Assembly: GCA_034769895.1 (NCBI GenBank)
Contig: CM068367.1
Coordinates: 89,490,399-89,554,398, forward strand
Reading direction: 5' to 3'
DNA from: Magicicada septendecula
Taxonomy: Eukaryota > Arthropoda > Insecta > Hemiptera > Cicadidae
Length of the DNA: 64,000 nt
Shown here: positions 48,202 through 58,230 of the stretch, piece by piece
Position numbering within the stretch: the first letter of the stretch is position 1
Layout of the letters: the number at the start of each line of letters is the position of its first letter
The notes under the pieces: model-generated
Databases searched by the model: none
What the model saw: only the letters and a program-made list of their open reading frames with translations
What the model was told of the DNA's origin: nothing
Position numbers and translations under genes: made by a program

Positions 48202-48517
48202 ACTACGGAACAACATCATTTACAACAAATGCCTACATTCTTTAGAAAACTTAGTCTCTTCAATGTCCAATCAATCCCTCCAACAACTCGGTCTTCCTTC
48301 TCCAAGTCAAGAGCCCAACAGTTCTGCAGTCAACCGCGAGTACCTGAAAGAACTCTCTTACAACACGGTCCATCTATCTGAATTGGTTGCTGAAAACGTG
48401 TCTAAACTGAACGACGAGCAGAAAAATGTCTACAATGAAGTAATTGCGAGCATTGAATCAGAGGCTGGACGACTATTTTTCCTTGACGCACCAGTGGTAC
48501 AGGGAAAACCTTTTTGA
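48176..48517 (+). pseudogene. Helitron helicase N-terminal part with damaged Walker A
   Basis: LELELRNNIIYNKC and LSELVAENVSKLNDEQKNVY lead into FFLDAP, the approach to the P-loop. At 48485-48510 the DNA reads gacgcaccagtggtacaggg. Compared with the family motif DAPGGTGKT, one G appears to be missing within ccagtgg, so the frame runs into a stop while the neighbouring frame continues GTGKTFLI. Confidence 0.92.
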
Positions 48518-49767
48518 TTAATTTAATATTAGCCACGGTAAGACAAGATAGGAAAATTGCTATATCTGTGGCTTCGTCAGGTATAGCAGCAACGTTGTTG
48601 GATGGAGGGAGGACAGCTCATTCTGCCTTCAAACTGCCTCTCAACGTAAACCACTCTGAGACCCCATTTTGCAACATATCAAAACAAAGCGACACAGCGA
48701 AGGTACTTAAGGATTGTAAGTTGATAATTTGGGACGAGTGCACCATGGCTCACAAGGGAGGAATTGAAGCTTTGGATAGAACTCTGCAGGACATTAGAAG
48801 CAATAAAAACCTGATGGGTGGAGTCACACTTCTAATGGCCGGAGACTTCAGACAGACTTTACCTGTTGTACCTAGGGGAACTAGAGCAGATGAAGTTAAA
48901 GCCTGTCTAAAGAGTTCTGTCCTGTGGCCTAAAGTCCAAGTTCGTTCCTTGAGAGTCAACATGTGGGTGCATCTTAAAGGCAGTTTAAAGGCAGACGAGT
49001 TTTCAAGTTTACTTTTACAGATCGGTAATGGAAATCTACCTGAAGAAAATGGCAAAGTCAATATTACAAAAGACTTATGTGAAGTTGTATGCGACTTGAC
49101 AACGTTGGCTGAAAAAATTTACCCAATTTTAACTAATTTTTACTTGAAAGATGTATCTTGGCTGAAAGAAAGAGCTATCCTTACTCCAAAGAATGACACT
49201 GCTGCAAATATCAATAACACATTATTGGAAAAACTGCCAACTGAGATTGTCCAGTACCAATCCGTGGACTCTGTGGTGGAAGTAGAAGATGCGGTCCATT
49301 ACCCAGTAGAGTTCTTGCACACGCTTAATCCTCCAGGCATTCCACCGCACAATCTTTGCCTTAAAGTTGGAGCTCCAATAATGCTGCTACGAAACCTGGT
49401 ACCACCTAAGCTTTGTAACGGTACTAGGCTGCAGATTAAATCGTTGCACAACAACGTCATAGAAGCAACAATATTCACTGGATGTGGTCAGGGGGAAGCA
49501 GTCTTCATTCCACGCATTCCCTTAATTCCATCGGATTACCATTTTCAGTTTAAAAGACTCCAGTTCCCTGTCAAGCTCTGCTTTGCTATGACAATAAATA
49601 AATCACAAGGGCAGTCTTTGAAAATGGCCGGTGTTGATCTGAGAGAAGACTGCTTCCCCCATGGCCAGTTGTATGTTGCTTGCTCACGAGTTAGCTCTTC
49701 TGAGAGTTTAACTATCCTTCAGCCACAGGGTCAAACAAAGAACGTTGTCTACAAGGAAGTTTTATAA
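48498..49767 (+). pseudogene. Helitron PIF1-like helicase core
   Basis: About 420 codons open to TAA at 49765. Superfamily-1B helicase motifs in order: SSGIAATLLDGGRTAHSAFK (motif Ia), KLIIWDECTMAHK (Walker B, DE at 48733-48738), LLMAGDFRQTLPVVPRG (motif III), WLKERAILTPKND (motif IV region), VGAPIMLLRNLVPPKLCNGT, CFAMTINKSQGQSLK (motif V) and LYVACSRVSS (motif VI). It lacks only the P-loop entry. The role in the family is to unwind DNA during rolling-circle transposition. This is the best preserved part of the element, with no internal stop. Confidence 0.95.
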
Positions 49768-49923
49768 GTGCCGTATTTCGTTTCACAAAACGATTTCAGT
49801 AGACTTAGTATTAGCACCTATTTATGCTTTTAAAAATTTGTAAATATTACATTTATACAATGTGCTTGGTTACCCAAGGTTAAAAAAAAAACCCACCGAA
49901 CGAATGTGTTTATTTAGTAAAAA

Positions 49924-49952
49924 CCGTAGCGAAGCACGGGTATACAGCTAGT
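49924..49952 (+). other. Helitron 3' terminus: hairpin, CTAG and target T
   Basis: A stem ccgt-(a)-gc / gcacgg with a gaa loop (49924-49939), then ggtatacag-type spacer and CTAG at 49948-49951, followed by the target T. This is the canonical terminator of rolling-circle transposition. Confidence 0.92.
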
Positions 49953-50045
49953 ATAGTATATAATAACAGGTATTTGTACCTGTTATTTTTTTGGAACGGT
50001 ATTTTCATACCTAGTATTGTAAAATAACAGTTTAGCCCACCTCTA
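49952..50045. mobile_element. hAT-like nonautonomous transposon, copy 2, right part
   Basis: Colinear with the last 95 bp of copy 1: agtatataataacaggtatt, ttttttggaacggtat and the terminus cccacctcta. It completes the element that begins at 41886. Confidence 0.85.
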
Positions 50046-50890
50046 GTGCATTGCACACTGTGTCGGCGCGCCACTGATGTAACGGAAGACGAATAAATGC
50101 TATCAGTACCCAGTACAGCATATGTGGATGGGTGGGGGGGGGGGGTGTAGATCAAGTGACCCAATTACCGGATGTTTATGCCTTACAGAGTGCAGCAGCA
50201 GCACGTGAATCACATTAAGGACGGTTTGAGCGGAACTGCGAGATAACATTACTGGAATATTAATACTGTACTTAAAACAGACGGATGTGGTCACTATCAC
50301 TCGACTGGAGAGCTGTTTGAATTGTGCATCAAGCCGTTTTAAATTACAATAAAATTCAAACGTCACGTTCGGAATTCAATGTTTATGATTCCACACGTAT
50401 TCCGCAAAGAAATACCTTCTTCGTCTTGCTTCTCGTCAGGGCTGTCCGGGGTTCAGTGGGTGGCCGTATTCTGAATCAAGTTACTGTTCTGTGTGCTGCC
50501 TTTTTAAACACCTATCATTTCAAATTATATTTTGCACTCTCTTTTTGATCGTACTTCAGAATTTTCCGCTACCAACGTTTTCCTTTAACATAATCATAAC
50601 GTAACATAATCTAACCAGAATTGTTATCGTCGTCGTCGTCGTCGTCATCATCAGCAGCAGCATTGTTAACTTCACCATCGTTAACTTGATCAGTTAAAAC
50701 TATTTGATCTGAGGCGCTCACGACCAGCGTTAACATTGTTAGAATTAGTGATACCCGAACTGTAGTCCGTGTTTGTTACACACGTTTCCGTCCCACAATC
50801 AGAGGCCATCTTCAGTGCAAAAAATTGTTTGCCAACTGTTCCCCAAATAACCCAGTACTGAGGTAGACTATGATGCTTAGTACGTGCTTA
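50046..50890. other. Noncoding, unclassified
   Basis: A poly-G run near 50134 and a GTC/ATC/AGC triplet tract at 50626-50665. Frames here show no domain. Confidence 0.5.
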
Positions 50891-52168
50891 CAGTGGCGGC
50901 GATAAGGCCCCCGCAGACCCCGCGGCGCGGGGGGGCCCCGACCCTCATGGGGGGCCCCAGTTGGCCCAGTCATGGGACATAACTTGTAACATGAAAAATA
51001 AGCGTAAACGAGTTGTAAAACGCTTCTTTGTTGAATTATCAGTTGACCATAGAATTGACGGCCCAGTGAAATCATTTGAAGTAAAAGTTTTCAATGCAAC
51101 ACTAGATATTGTAATAGCTCAGCTACAAATGAGATTCGAAGGATTGCGTTGCATTGATGATAGGTTTTCATTCCTGACGCCTCAGAATTTAGTAAACTTC
51201 TCACAAGAGACAATAGTGGAGAAAAATAAGGCTCTGGTAAATGTGTATCCTGGTGACCTTTCCACATCACTGCCTGACCAAGTAATATCCTTCAAAGCTC
51301 TGATGGCCAAAGAAATTGTACACAAGAAAAGAATTCGAGAAATGATGAATTTACTGGTTGAAGAAAACAGCTGCCTTATGAGTTGCCTCCCAGACTTAAC
51401 TACAGCTTTGCAGCTTTATTTAACCATACCTGTCACAACAGCTACAGCGGAAAGAAGCTTTTCAAAACTTAAATTAATTAATTTAAGTCATACTTAAGAA
51501 GTACCATGGCCCAAACTCGGTTGAGTGACTTGGCACTGTTAAGCATTGAGCATGAAGAGACACAGAAAACTAATATCAACGAAGTGGCTGAAAAGTTCTT
51601 AGCTATTAAAAAAAGAAGACTAGGCTTAGGAAAACAGTGAACTTTGGTTGATCCTCATCTGTAAATATTGTACATTACTTGAGTTCGAGTGTTATTGAAT
51701 TGGATTAGACTTAAGGAGAACTTGTATAGAGTATATTCAAGAATTTTACAAATTCAGGTACAAACTAATTTAAATGTTTGAAAAAAGCTAGAATGTTACT
51801 TTGATATTCGTTTTTAAATAATAAATTTTTAACACTCTGTGTGCGGTACTGTTTCATAGTCTGAATTTAGATCTTTGACGTAAAAATAAATCATTCTTTT
51901 TATTTTGGTTTTTTTATAGTTTGTATAGAACTTTGTCTATTTAGCAACAATGAATTTTAAGAGTTTGTACACGTGTAAAACATCCTTTGCAAATTGCAAA
52001 CGCTTTGTGATAGACGAGAAAGTATTCACAAACCATTGTTGTGAAACACACGTAAATAGAAATTCATTTGAGTGTTTTCCCCTATTACGTATACAAAATT
52101 TAACCATTTTTATAGGGCCCCCTAATTAGTTTCGCGGGGGGGCCCCCGTTTCGTTAGCGCCGCCACTG
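50891..52168 (+). mobile_element. hAT transposon, 1278 bp, internally deleted
   Basis: Terminal inverted repeats begin cagtggcggcg at both ends (right end reversed: cagtggcggcgctaacg). A perfect 8-bp target duplication, cgtgctta, lies at 50883-50890 and 52169-52176. Both subterminal regions carry runs of G and C (ggggggccccgaccc left; gcgggggggcccccg right). The interior retains only the C-terminal part of a transposase, so this is a deletion derivative of an autonomous hAT. The perfect duplication suggests a fairly recent insertion. Confidence 0.95.
50961..51640 (+). pseudogene. hAT transposase C-terminal remnant
   Basis: The open frame 50961-51497 starts abruptly just inside the left terminal repeat (no N-terminal zinc finger or first catalytic aspartate region) and reads NMKNKRKRVVKRFFVELSVD, FNATLDIVIAQLQMRFEG (a typical hAT helix), then LYLTIPVTTATAERSFSKLK, the dimerisation segment. 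A small insertion in attaattaattt (about 51470-51480) shifts the frame; SYLRSTMAQ and LSDLALLSIEHE follow in another frame, ending in a stop at 51638. The type resembles the zinc-finger MYM-like hAT proteins of animals (family knowledge). It cannot be functional. Confidence 0.92.
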
Positions 52169-52176
52169 CGTGCTTA

Positions 52177-52855
52177 TAATACTTATGAGAGAGGTAGGTA
52201 CTTATTCGACCTCGAACCGATGTCTAAATAATAAACCACTGTCCTCCAACGAAACGTAACAACACATTCGCGTATAACCGAAAATATGACAAAGTTTGTC
52301 AAAAGTATGACCTAACTAAAACTAAAAAATTGCTATAACAAGCATTGCTACTCGTATAATTTTATATTAAATATCTTATAAATTCGAGCCACTCTGATAA
52401 CAATTAACTACGAACACTGTTTGATAATGAAAATAAACAGAGCGCGTATCCGTGTGTGTGACGCAACACTGAACGAATCAGCCCCCCCCCCCCCCCAATT
52501 GTAGTCGAGCTAATTCTGCAACGTACGGTAGGTCAGTTCGCACGTAGCCGGTCGCTTGAGAGCGCCGAATGCTTTTGCTTTGGCACTTCTCCCTGTCAGA
52601 GTTAACAATGACAACAGCTGAGTATTTGTCGCAACCGGCCAACTGCCAATAGAATAAAAAAACTTAATAAACTACATTCTGACAAAAAATTAATAATTAG
52701 GTTGTGGCAGAAAGCAGATTATGTTTTCAGTATCCGCCAGTAATCCAGATTAACGAGAATTCGGATACTCCGGAAAGTAAGGGAATAAAATAGAATAACT
52801 AAGATTACACACACTACTTACATCTAGTGAACCTTGGTGTTAAGATATCACGAGA
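52177..52855. other. Noncoding, unclassified
   Basis: Includes a 17-bp poly-C run at about 52481-52497. No gene or complete element recognised. Confidence 0.5.
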
Positions 52856-53580
52856 CGGATATTGTTTATCACAATGCGCTATTGTTTGCTGACGACTTGG
52901 TTGTAATTCAAAACAGAGAATATGCTTTACAAAAATCTGTTTTTAAGCTCCCTCAGATTTGTAAACAATGAAATATGAAAATCTGCACTAAAAAAACAAA
53001 GGTAATGGCATGCGAGGCAAGGAACCAATAAGAACAAAAATAATTATTAACCATTTGGAAAATGATATTGGCTATGATAAGAATTATGATATTGATGTTA
53101 AGTTAAGTACGTTCCAGGCAAACTGTGGGACAATCAACCGTCCTTTTAGAAAGAAGGTGCGTCGAGATACAAAATTGAAGTTTTACAAAGTTATAGTAGT
53201 CCCTGTGTTGTCCTATAGGTGTGAATTATGGACGACAACTAAAAAAGTAAAATATAGGCCTCAGAAATGGCATTCTTAAGAGGAGTTAAAAGGTGTTCTA
53301 ATTTGACCATATAAAGAATGGGCCCATAAGAGAAGAATTACAAGTTTTTGACTTGAATGAAAGACTAAAAGAATATAAACAACCGTGGAAAGAATACTGA
53401 GAAAGAATGTCAGATTCAAGATTGGCCAAACAAGTTGGAAATACGTATAAACCTATAGGGCAAGATGTGGCCTTCCTCGAGCCAGGAAGAGATGGCTGGA
53501 GGATCAATGAAGGCGGAACAGGCAACAGCTTGCCTGTGCAGTGACGTGAAGATGGTGATGATGTCATACCCTACTTAACA
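52856..53580 (+). mobile_element. LINE reverse transcriptase 3' half with FADD
   Basis: Plus strand in order: ALLFADDLVVIQNREYALQK (52880-52940), KICTKKTKVMACEA (52978-53020), a decayed middle, RRDTKLKFYKVIVVPVLSYR (53158-53218), GPIREELQVFDLNERLKEYK (53320-53380), ERMSDSRLAKQVG (53400-53440) and GGTGNSLPVQ (53515-53545). Frames shift several times. The GTGN-x-x-P end is shared with the copies at 1.2-1.9 kb and 58.2 kb (both minus strand). It ends in a gatggtgatgatg tract. Confidence 0.88.
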
Positions 53581-53597
53581 ATTATTTTCACACAAAC

Positions 53598-54010
53598 ATA
53601 TTTTCATCATCATCATCATCCTTAGTGGTACAACTCATTTGACTTCCTCCAGCATCCTTCTCCAACGGTCCTGGTTAACGCGATGGCTCTTCGGTCCCTC
53701 AGTCTAAATAGTTAGGCATAATTGCTCGCATTATCAATCCATCTCTTTGGCCTGCCTCTCCTTCTTCATCCGACCAGCTGCATCGTGAGGACTTTCCTCA
53801 GTATTTCATCCTCCGTCATCCCCATCAATTGCCCGGCCCTCCTTTTAACCTTGACAATTTAGTATATTTTATAATGTCTAGATCCCTAAAGAGTGCGTAT
53901 AATTCTTTATTATATCCATATCCCTTTCATATACTGGACCATACATTTTCCGTACTACCAAAAAAGATGTCTTTCTTTTACTTTGGTGATGATCCATGAC
54001 TCTGCTCCAA
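53598..54010 (-). mobile_element. LINE 3' fragment, second copy of the 16.3-kb family
   Basis: On the minus strand the tail is gatgatgatgatg (53612-53598 side). Upstream of it are RRRGRPKRWIDNA (about 53770-53735), LMGMTEDEILRKVL (about 53835-53790) and SWIITKVKERHLF near 54000. Block order and DNA words (cattatcaatccatc / cgcgatggctct) match 16265-16740. Truncated near 54010. Confidence 0.85.
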
Positions 54011-54250
54011 GATTTAAATACAGTTAGTTTTACTAAAACAACGAGTAAGTTTCTTTTGTATCAGTTTTGTATGACGCTTAAGTGCGGCACAAACGCATGT
54101 ATGCTTGCAGATATTAACAAAATTAAAAAAAAAACATTAACAAATATATTAACAAAAAATGTGTGTATGGGTGGAAAGTAAAAAGCCTGAAAAAACATCA
54201 GTTTCATTGTTAAACGCATCATCGTTGTAACATTATAGACCTATTGAAAG

Positions 54251-54544
54251 TATCGGTATGGAAACCATACATGACTTCCATATTCTCAGATTTATATTTA
54301 AAATCATTTACTTGAATTCGGTTTGATAATTTCTAAAAAAATATCCCCCACCCTCAAACTATTTTCACTATTTATAGATATTATTATTATGGAGTAGTCA
54401 CAAAAATATACATAAATAGTGAAAATAGTTTGAGGGTGGGAGATATTTTTTTAGAAATTATCAAATCGAATTCAGGTAAATGATTTTAAATATAAATCTT
54501 AGAACATGGAAGTCAAGTATGGTTCTCCAGACTCCATACCGATG
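54251..54544. repeat. Snap-back element, 294 bp
   Basis: Arms 54251-54374 and 54413-54544 are inverted copies over about 124 bp (the right arm has a small extra segment near its outer end), separated by a 38-bp loop with an attattattat run. Arm words include gacttccat, atttaaaatcattta and caaactattttcactattta. No coding capacity, no clear target duplication. A MITE or foldback element of unknown class. Confidence 0.88.
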
Positions 54545-55020
54545 TTTATTGCTTGGTGGAAAGTATGGTGATGGAAATATGGTGATTGCAAAGAAAATCG
54601 AGTTCGAGATAAGGGCTGATTCTGATTTTACTACCCTCAAAACATGAAGGAAAGTCATTTTTCCGAAAAGTCATTTTTCCGAAAAGTCATTTTATTTTTA
54701 TTTAATTTCGTCAAACTCATTAAATCAAAGCTAAACGGATGTATTCCTTTGGATCCCTAATATAAGATGAAGAAGCCGAACGTATAGTCTATAAGTTAGG
54801 CCTATATAGGCTAATCAGTGCAAGAATTTACCGTATGTCATATTGTACACCATGGCAGATTGTAAAATTAAAAAAAGTTAAGTTAATAAGTTACATTTAT
54901 TTGTGGCTTGTTAAAGATAAATGTATATTTCATCTGTAAACTGTTTGAAAATTTACAGCTTGCAAATAAGTATATTTTAGTATTCGTATTATTATTATTA
55001 TTATTAAAGAATGAAAGAGA

Positions 55021-55060
<40 letters not shown>

Positions 55061-55595
55061 TGGGGGAGACTGCGCATACTTGACCCAGCACGGTTTCGTG
55101 AAAGCAGAAAGCAGATGAAGCGGATAGATATGCAACCTGCGATTCTTGTGTAACGCACCTTGCATAACTAATGCTGAATCTCAAAGTTTGATTATTTTAT
55201 ACACGAACGCAATAAATGAATTCGTTTTCTATCTCCTACCATTACTTAATGGCAGGTTAAATGGGTCAGTTGTTTAGCTTAATCTAGCGCCTCCATTTTC
55301 TTTAGGAATATATAACCCGTAGTATAACTTAATATAACGCGAGTGTGAGTGTATTCTGCTCTACGGTAACTGTATAGTTTCAAACTTTCTTATAGTTAAC
55401 GACATACCACAATATAATTAATTACTTCTGCAAGTCTGTGCTATGTTGTCTTCGGCACTTTTAACATACTGAATCTACATTATCAGACTTATAAAATGGA
55501 TTAACGATATAACCGATTTGAATTTAATTTAAATTATTTTTATCATTGTAACGTTTGTTATATGAAGTGAGAGGAAAAAGGTTTTGAACAATTAG
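54545..55595. other. Noncoding DNA with short tandem repeats
   Basis: Contains three copies of an 18-bp unit (gtcatttttccgaaaa core) at 54652-54692, an ATT tract (54987-55006) and a GA tract (55023-55057). No gene supported. Confidence 0.6.
55023..55057. repeat. (GA)n microsatellite
   Basis: About 35 bp of GA, 20 bp after an ATT tract. Confidence 0.9.
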
Positions 55596-55599
55596 TGAA

Positions 55600-56110
55600 T
55601 AAATAAAACTTGAAGGAAGCAGAGCAATTTAAATGCCTGGATAACATAATGACGAATAGTGGCAGATGTACAATAGAAATGAAAGTTAGGATAGTGACGG
55701 ATAAACGTCGAAAAAAAATATGTTTACTGGCGGACTGAAAATGTCATTAAGCAAAACGTTATTAACTAGCTATAGAGACATGTATGGAATAGGGACATGA
55801 ACCGTGGATGTACGGATGCAAATTATTATCTGGAACGTTTCGAGACATGAGCCGGGAGGATAATGAAGAATATTGATTGAATGGATATGATACGGAAAGA
55901 CAAAATTATTAGAATGATAGAGCAAAGGAGAGAATTATTGAATTAAGAAAAGAAAAGCCAACAAGGAATTACGTTATACTGGAATATAAAAGAAGGGTAT
56001 ATAGATAGAAACGGAAAAGGGCGGAAGAGAAAGGGGACAACAATTTATTGATAATACCAACGGAGAAAGTTTTTATGAACTAACGAAAAGGAATGAGCAG
56101 GATACAGTGA
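55600..56110 (+). mobile_element. LINE 3' fragment (VKWTDEVR-type superfamily)
   Basis: The plus strand reads EAEQFKCLDNIMTNSGRCTI (55612-55672, the E-x-x-x-F-K-Y-L-G-S-x-I-T-x-D-G-R-C block), EMKVRIVTDKRRK and, after several frameshifts, WNVSRHEPGG (55830), IEWI-YGKTK and a KRRVYR-KRKRAEEKG end (55985-56035). This order matches the widespread insect family with the F-x-W-x-W-R-R-x-x-x-I-x-W-T-D block, here badly eroded. The minus-strand copy at 31.8-32.2 kb keeps that block better. Confidence 0.75.
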
Positions 56111-56530
56111 AATGGAAACGCATGCATGTTCAAATCGTGTCTTGGACCTGTCTCAAGATGCGAGAGTTGCATAAACGATGTTTACGTAATCAGCTGTTTT
56201 TCCGGTAACATAAACGTTTAGAGTTTACATCTTTAGTTACTAAAATTATTATTATTAAAAATATTCAAATAATATTATATAAATAATTTATTTTCGTTTA
56301 ATTTGGACCTTTCTTTAAATAACGTTTTATAAAGTTTTAAAGAACAAATTAAAATAAAAACAAGAAAAATAATTTATTTTAAATTCTGAATACGCATTAT
56401 AATAACTGTAATAAAAATAGATAGTCGAACTAAAAATTGTCAATATAACCGTCAAAACAACTGGTTACTTGAAAAAAAAACTACAGCAATCCAAAAACTT
56501 TAAATCGAAATACAAATCAGTTATTCCAAA
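56111..56530. other. AT-rich noncoding DNA
   Basis: Nothing recognised. Confidence 0.6.
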
Positions 56531-56714
56531 CAGAAACAACACTGTTGCACACCACTATAGAAAAATTATTCCGATTTGCGCTTTCAAGCTTCACAGCTCA
56601 TCAGATCGGAAAATGATGAGCTGATGACATTTTCCGATCTGATGATGAGCTGTGAGCGTGAAAGCGCTAATCAGAATAATTTTTCTATAGTGGTGTGCAA
56701 CAGTGTTATTTCTG
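56531..56714. repeat. Snap-back element, 184 bp
   Basis: Arms 56531-56614 and 56628-56714 are inverted copies with a 13-bp loop. Words include actgttgcacaccactatag and tgcgctttcaagc (left). The innermost part contains a further gatgagct repeat. The sequence after the right arm (56721-56740) reads ataaccactaacac, shared with the arms of the 38.9-kb element. Class unknown. Confidence 0.88.
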
Positions 56715-56865
56715 TTTGTGATTATAACCACTAACACAATAAATTTAAAAAATCACTTATTCATTATTATTAGAATTCGTTAATATTAGAAATCTGTGAC
56801 TAAGCAGATATAATCTGTAAAGGTTGTGCGAGCGCGTGTGTGTTGTGTTCGTGAAGAGAGAGAGG

Positions 56866-56943
<78 letters not shown>

Positions 56944-58164
56944 AAAGAGAGAGAGAGAGAGAGAGTGAGTGAGAGGAGCACGTGAATGGAGATAAGGCCA
57001 ATGAGTCTCCCTGGTTCAGGCCTTTCTCTCTCTCTCTCTCTCTCTCTGTTTCTCCCAAAATTTTGGACATATGAAGTCATTTTACTGAATAAAAATTTAA
57101 AAAAGTATTTACCAAAACAGTAATTCCAAACACGGTGTCTGATGTGAACCCCCCCCCCCCAAACACTTAAAATACGTTTTGTACACAACGTAAACAGACA
57201 CGTAACTTGCTGAGTTCATGACATTTGGCCAGTATGCACTGTGCAACCTTTAAGGTCGTGTACAGCATATAGGTGTTTGTAATCTGAACGGTTCGTGACT
57301 CGTTGATTGTTTTTACAAGGTAATAAATACTTATTTTATTAGTTATAAGACACTTGAGCCGACGTCGTAAAATTTCCGAATTTACTGCTCTACCTTTCAA
57401 ATTATGAAGGCTCCAACAAAATACGATTCTCCGCTAATGATTTGTTAAACACACGATGACTCGTTAACGCTAACAAGCAGCTTTGACCTTGACTCAGAGG
57501 CGCGCGCGCACACACACACGTATTGTGTTCGCACAACCTGTAATTTAGTCCTCATTATCTGCAAGTTGAAATATAGTTGACTATCTATTTGTATACTTTT
57601 ATACTTTCTCACATTCACCATGATTTGTGTGTGCGCACGCGCGGTCGTGTGTGTGTGTGTGTTCCTACCGATTAAACGTCTGGTTTGACCTATCGACCGT
57701 ATTAGCGTACTTGTTTGTTTCTGTAATACTGTGCTTACAGTAGATTAGTCACTTGAACATCCAGCAAATTGATAATCCAAAAATACAGACATTCGCGCGC
57801 GTATTTTACAAACGATATAATAAATAATAATGACGTTCCAGAAATTTTAAAGTTAGTTATAAACAAAGTAATGAGAATTATATAAACTTATACTAAAAAA
57901 AAGAAAGTTCCAAGCAATAACAACTCCTGTGCGGAGGAATTACACATACGGAAGTGTTTAAGAAGTCTGTTAAGGGTCTGCATGCGTTCCACCATATCGA
58001 ATTTAAAAATAGATAAGAACAACACTTTATTCACAACATTTCTCTCTTAATCGAGAACGGAAAATTATAAACGAGGTGTAGTTTTAAAGATCACAAAAAC
58101 CTGGAATGTGTCCGCTTTATTTGGTTAGAAAATTATAATTTGTCTTAGAAAAAAGAAATAGTAA
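56715..58164. other. Noncoding, microsatellite rich
   Basis: Holds GA tracts 56871-56935 and 56946-56965, a CT tract at 57024-57047, CA and GT tracts near 57508 and 57646, and a poly-C run near 57150. No gene supported. Confidence 0.6.
56871..57047. repeat. GA / GA / CT microsatellite cluster
   Basis: Two GA tracts are followed 60 bp later by a CT tract in opposite polarity, so the cluster can fold on itself. Confidence 0.95.
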
Positions 58165-58230
58165 GTTTACTTCACCTGCGAATCACCTGTTCTGGTCCCA
58201 AAGGAATATAATGTGTTACCGTTAAAGTGT
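58165..58230 (-). mobile_element. LINE 3' tail relic
   Basis: gcgaatcacctgttctggtc plus caaaggaat matches gcgaattgcctgttccggtc plus cacaggaat at 1209-1240, the GTGTGN-type 3' end of a LINE. Only about 60 bp survive. Confidence 0.55.

Larger units (their letters stand above)
43306..49951 (+). mobile_element. Helitron, 6.6 kb, autonomous-type but inactivated
   Basis: A rolling-circle transposon. The 5' end is TCTCATATATATTTGCC, starting with TC and preceded by A (43305). The 3' end has a hairpin (ccgtagc-gaa-gcacgg, 49924-49939), an 8-bp spacer and CTAG (49948-49951), followed by T (49952). Insertion between A and T without duplication is the Helitron rule, and the sister transposon at 35.7 kb gives the empty site. 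The coding region on the plus strand holds, in order, an OTU-like domain, basic repeats, a Cys-rich segment, the Helitron-like N domain, the HUH Rep domain and a PIF1-like helicase. At least seven lesions interrupt the Rep-helicase frame, so the copy is dead. Confidence 0.93.

Noticed and set aside
54652-54692. Short regular repeats as a possible CRISPR-like array
   Set aside because: Units are directly adjacent without spacers, and the genome is eukaryotic.
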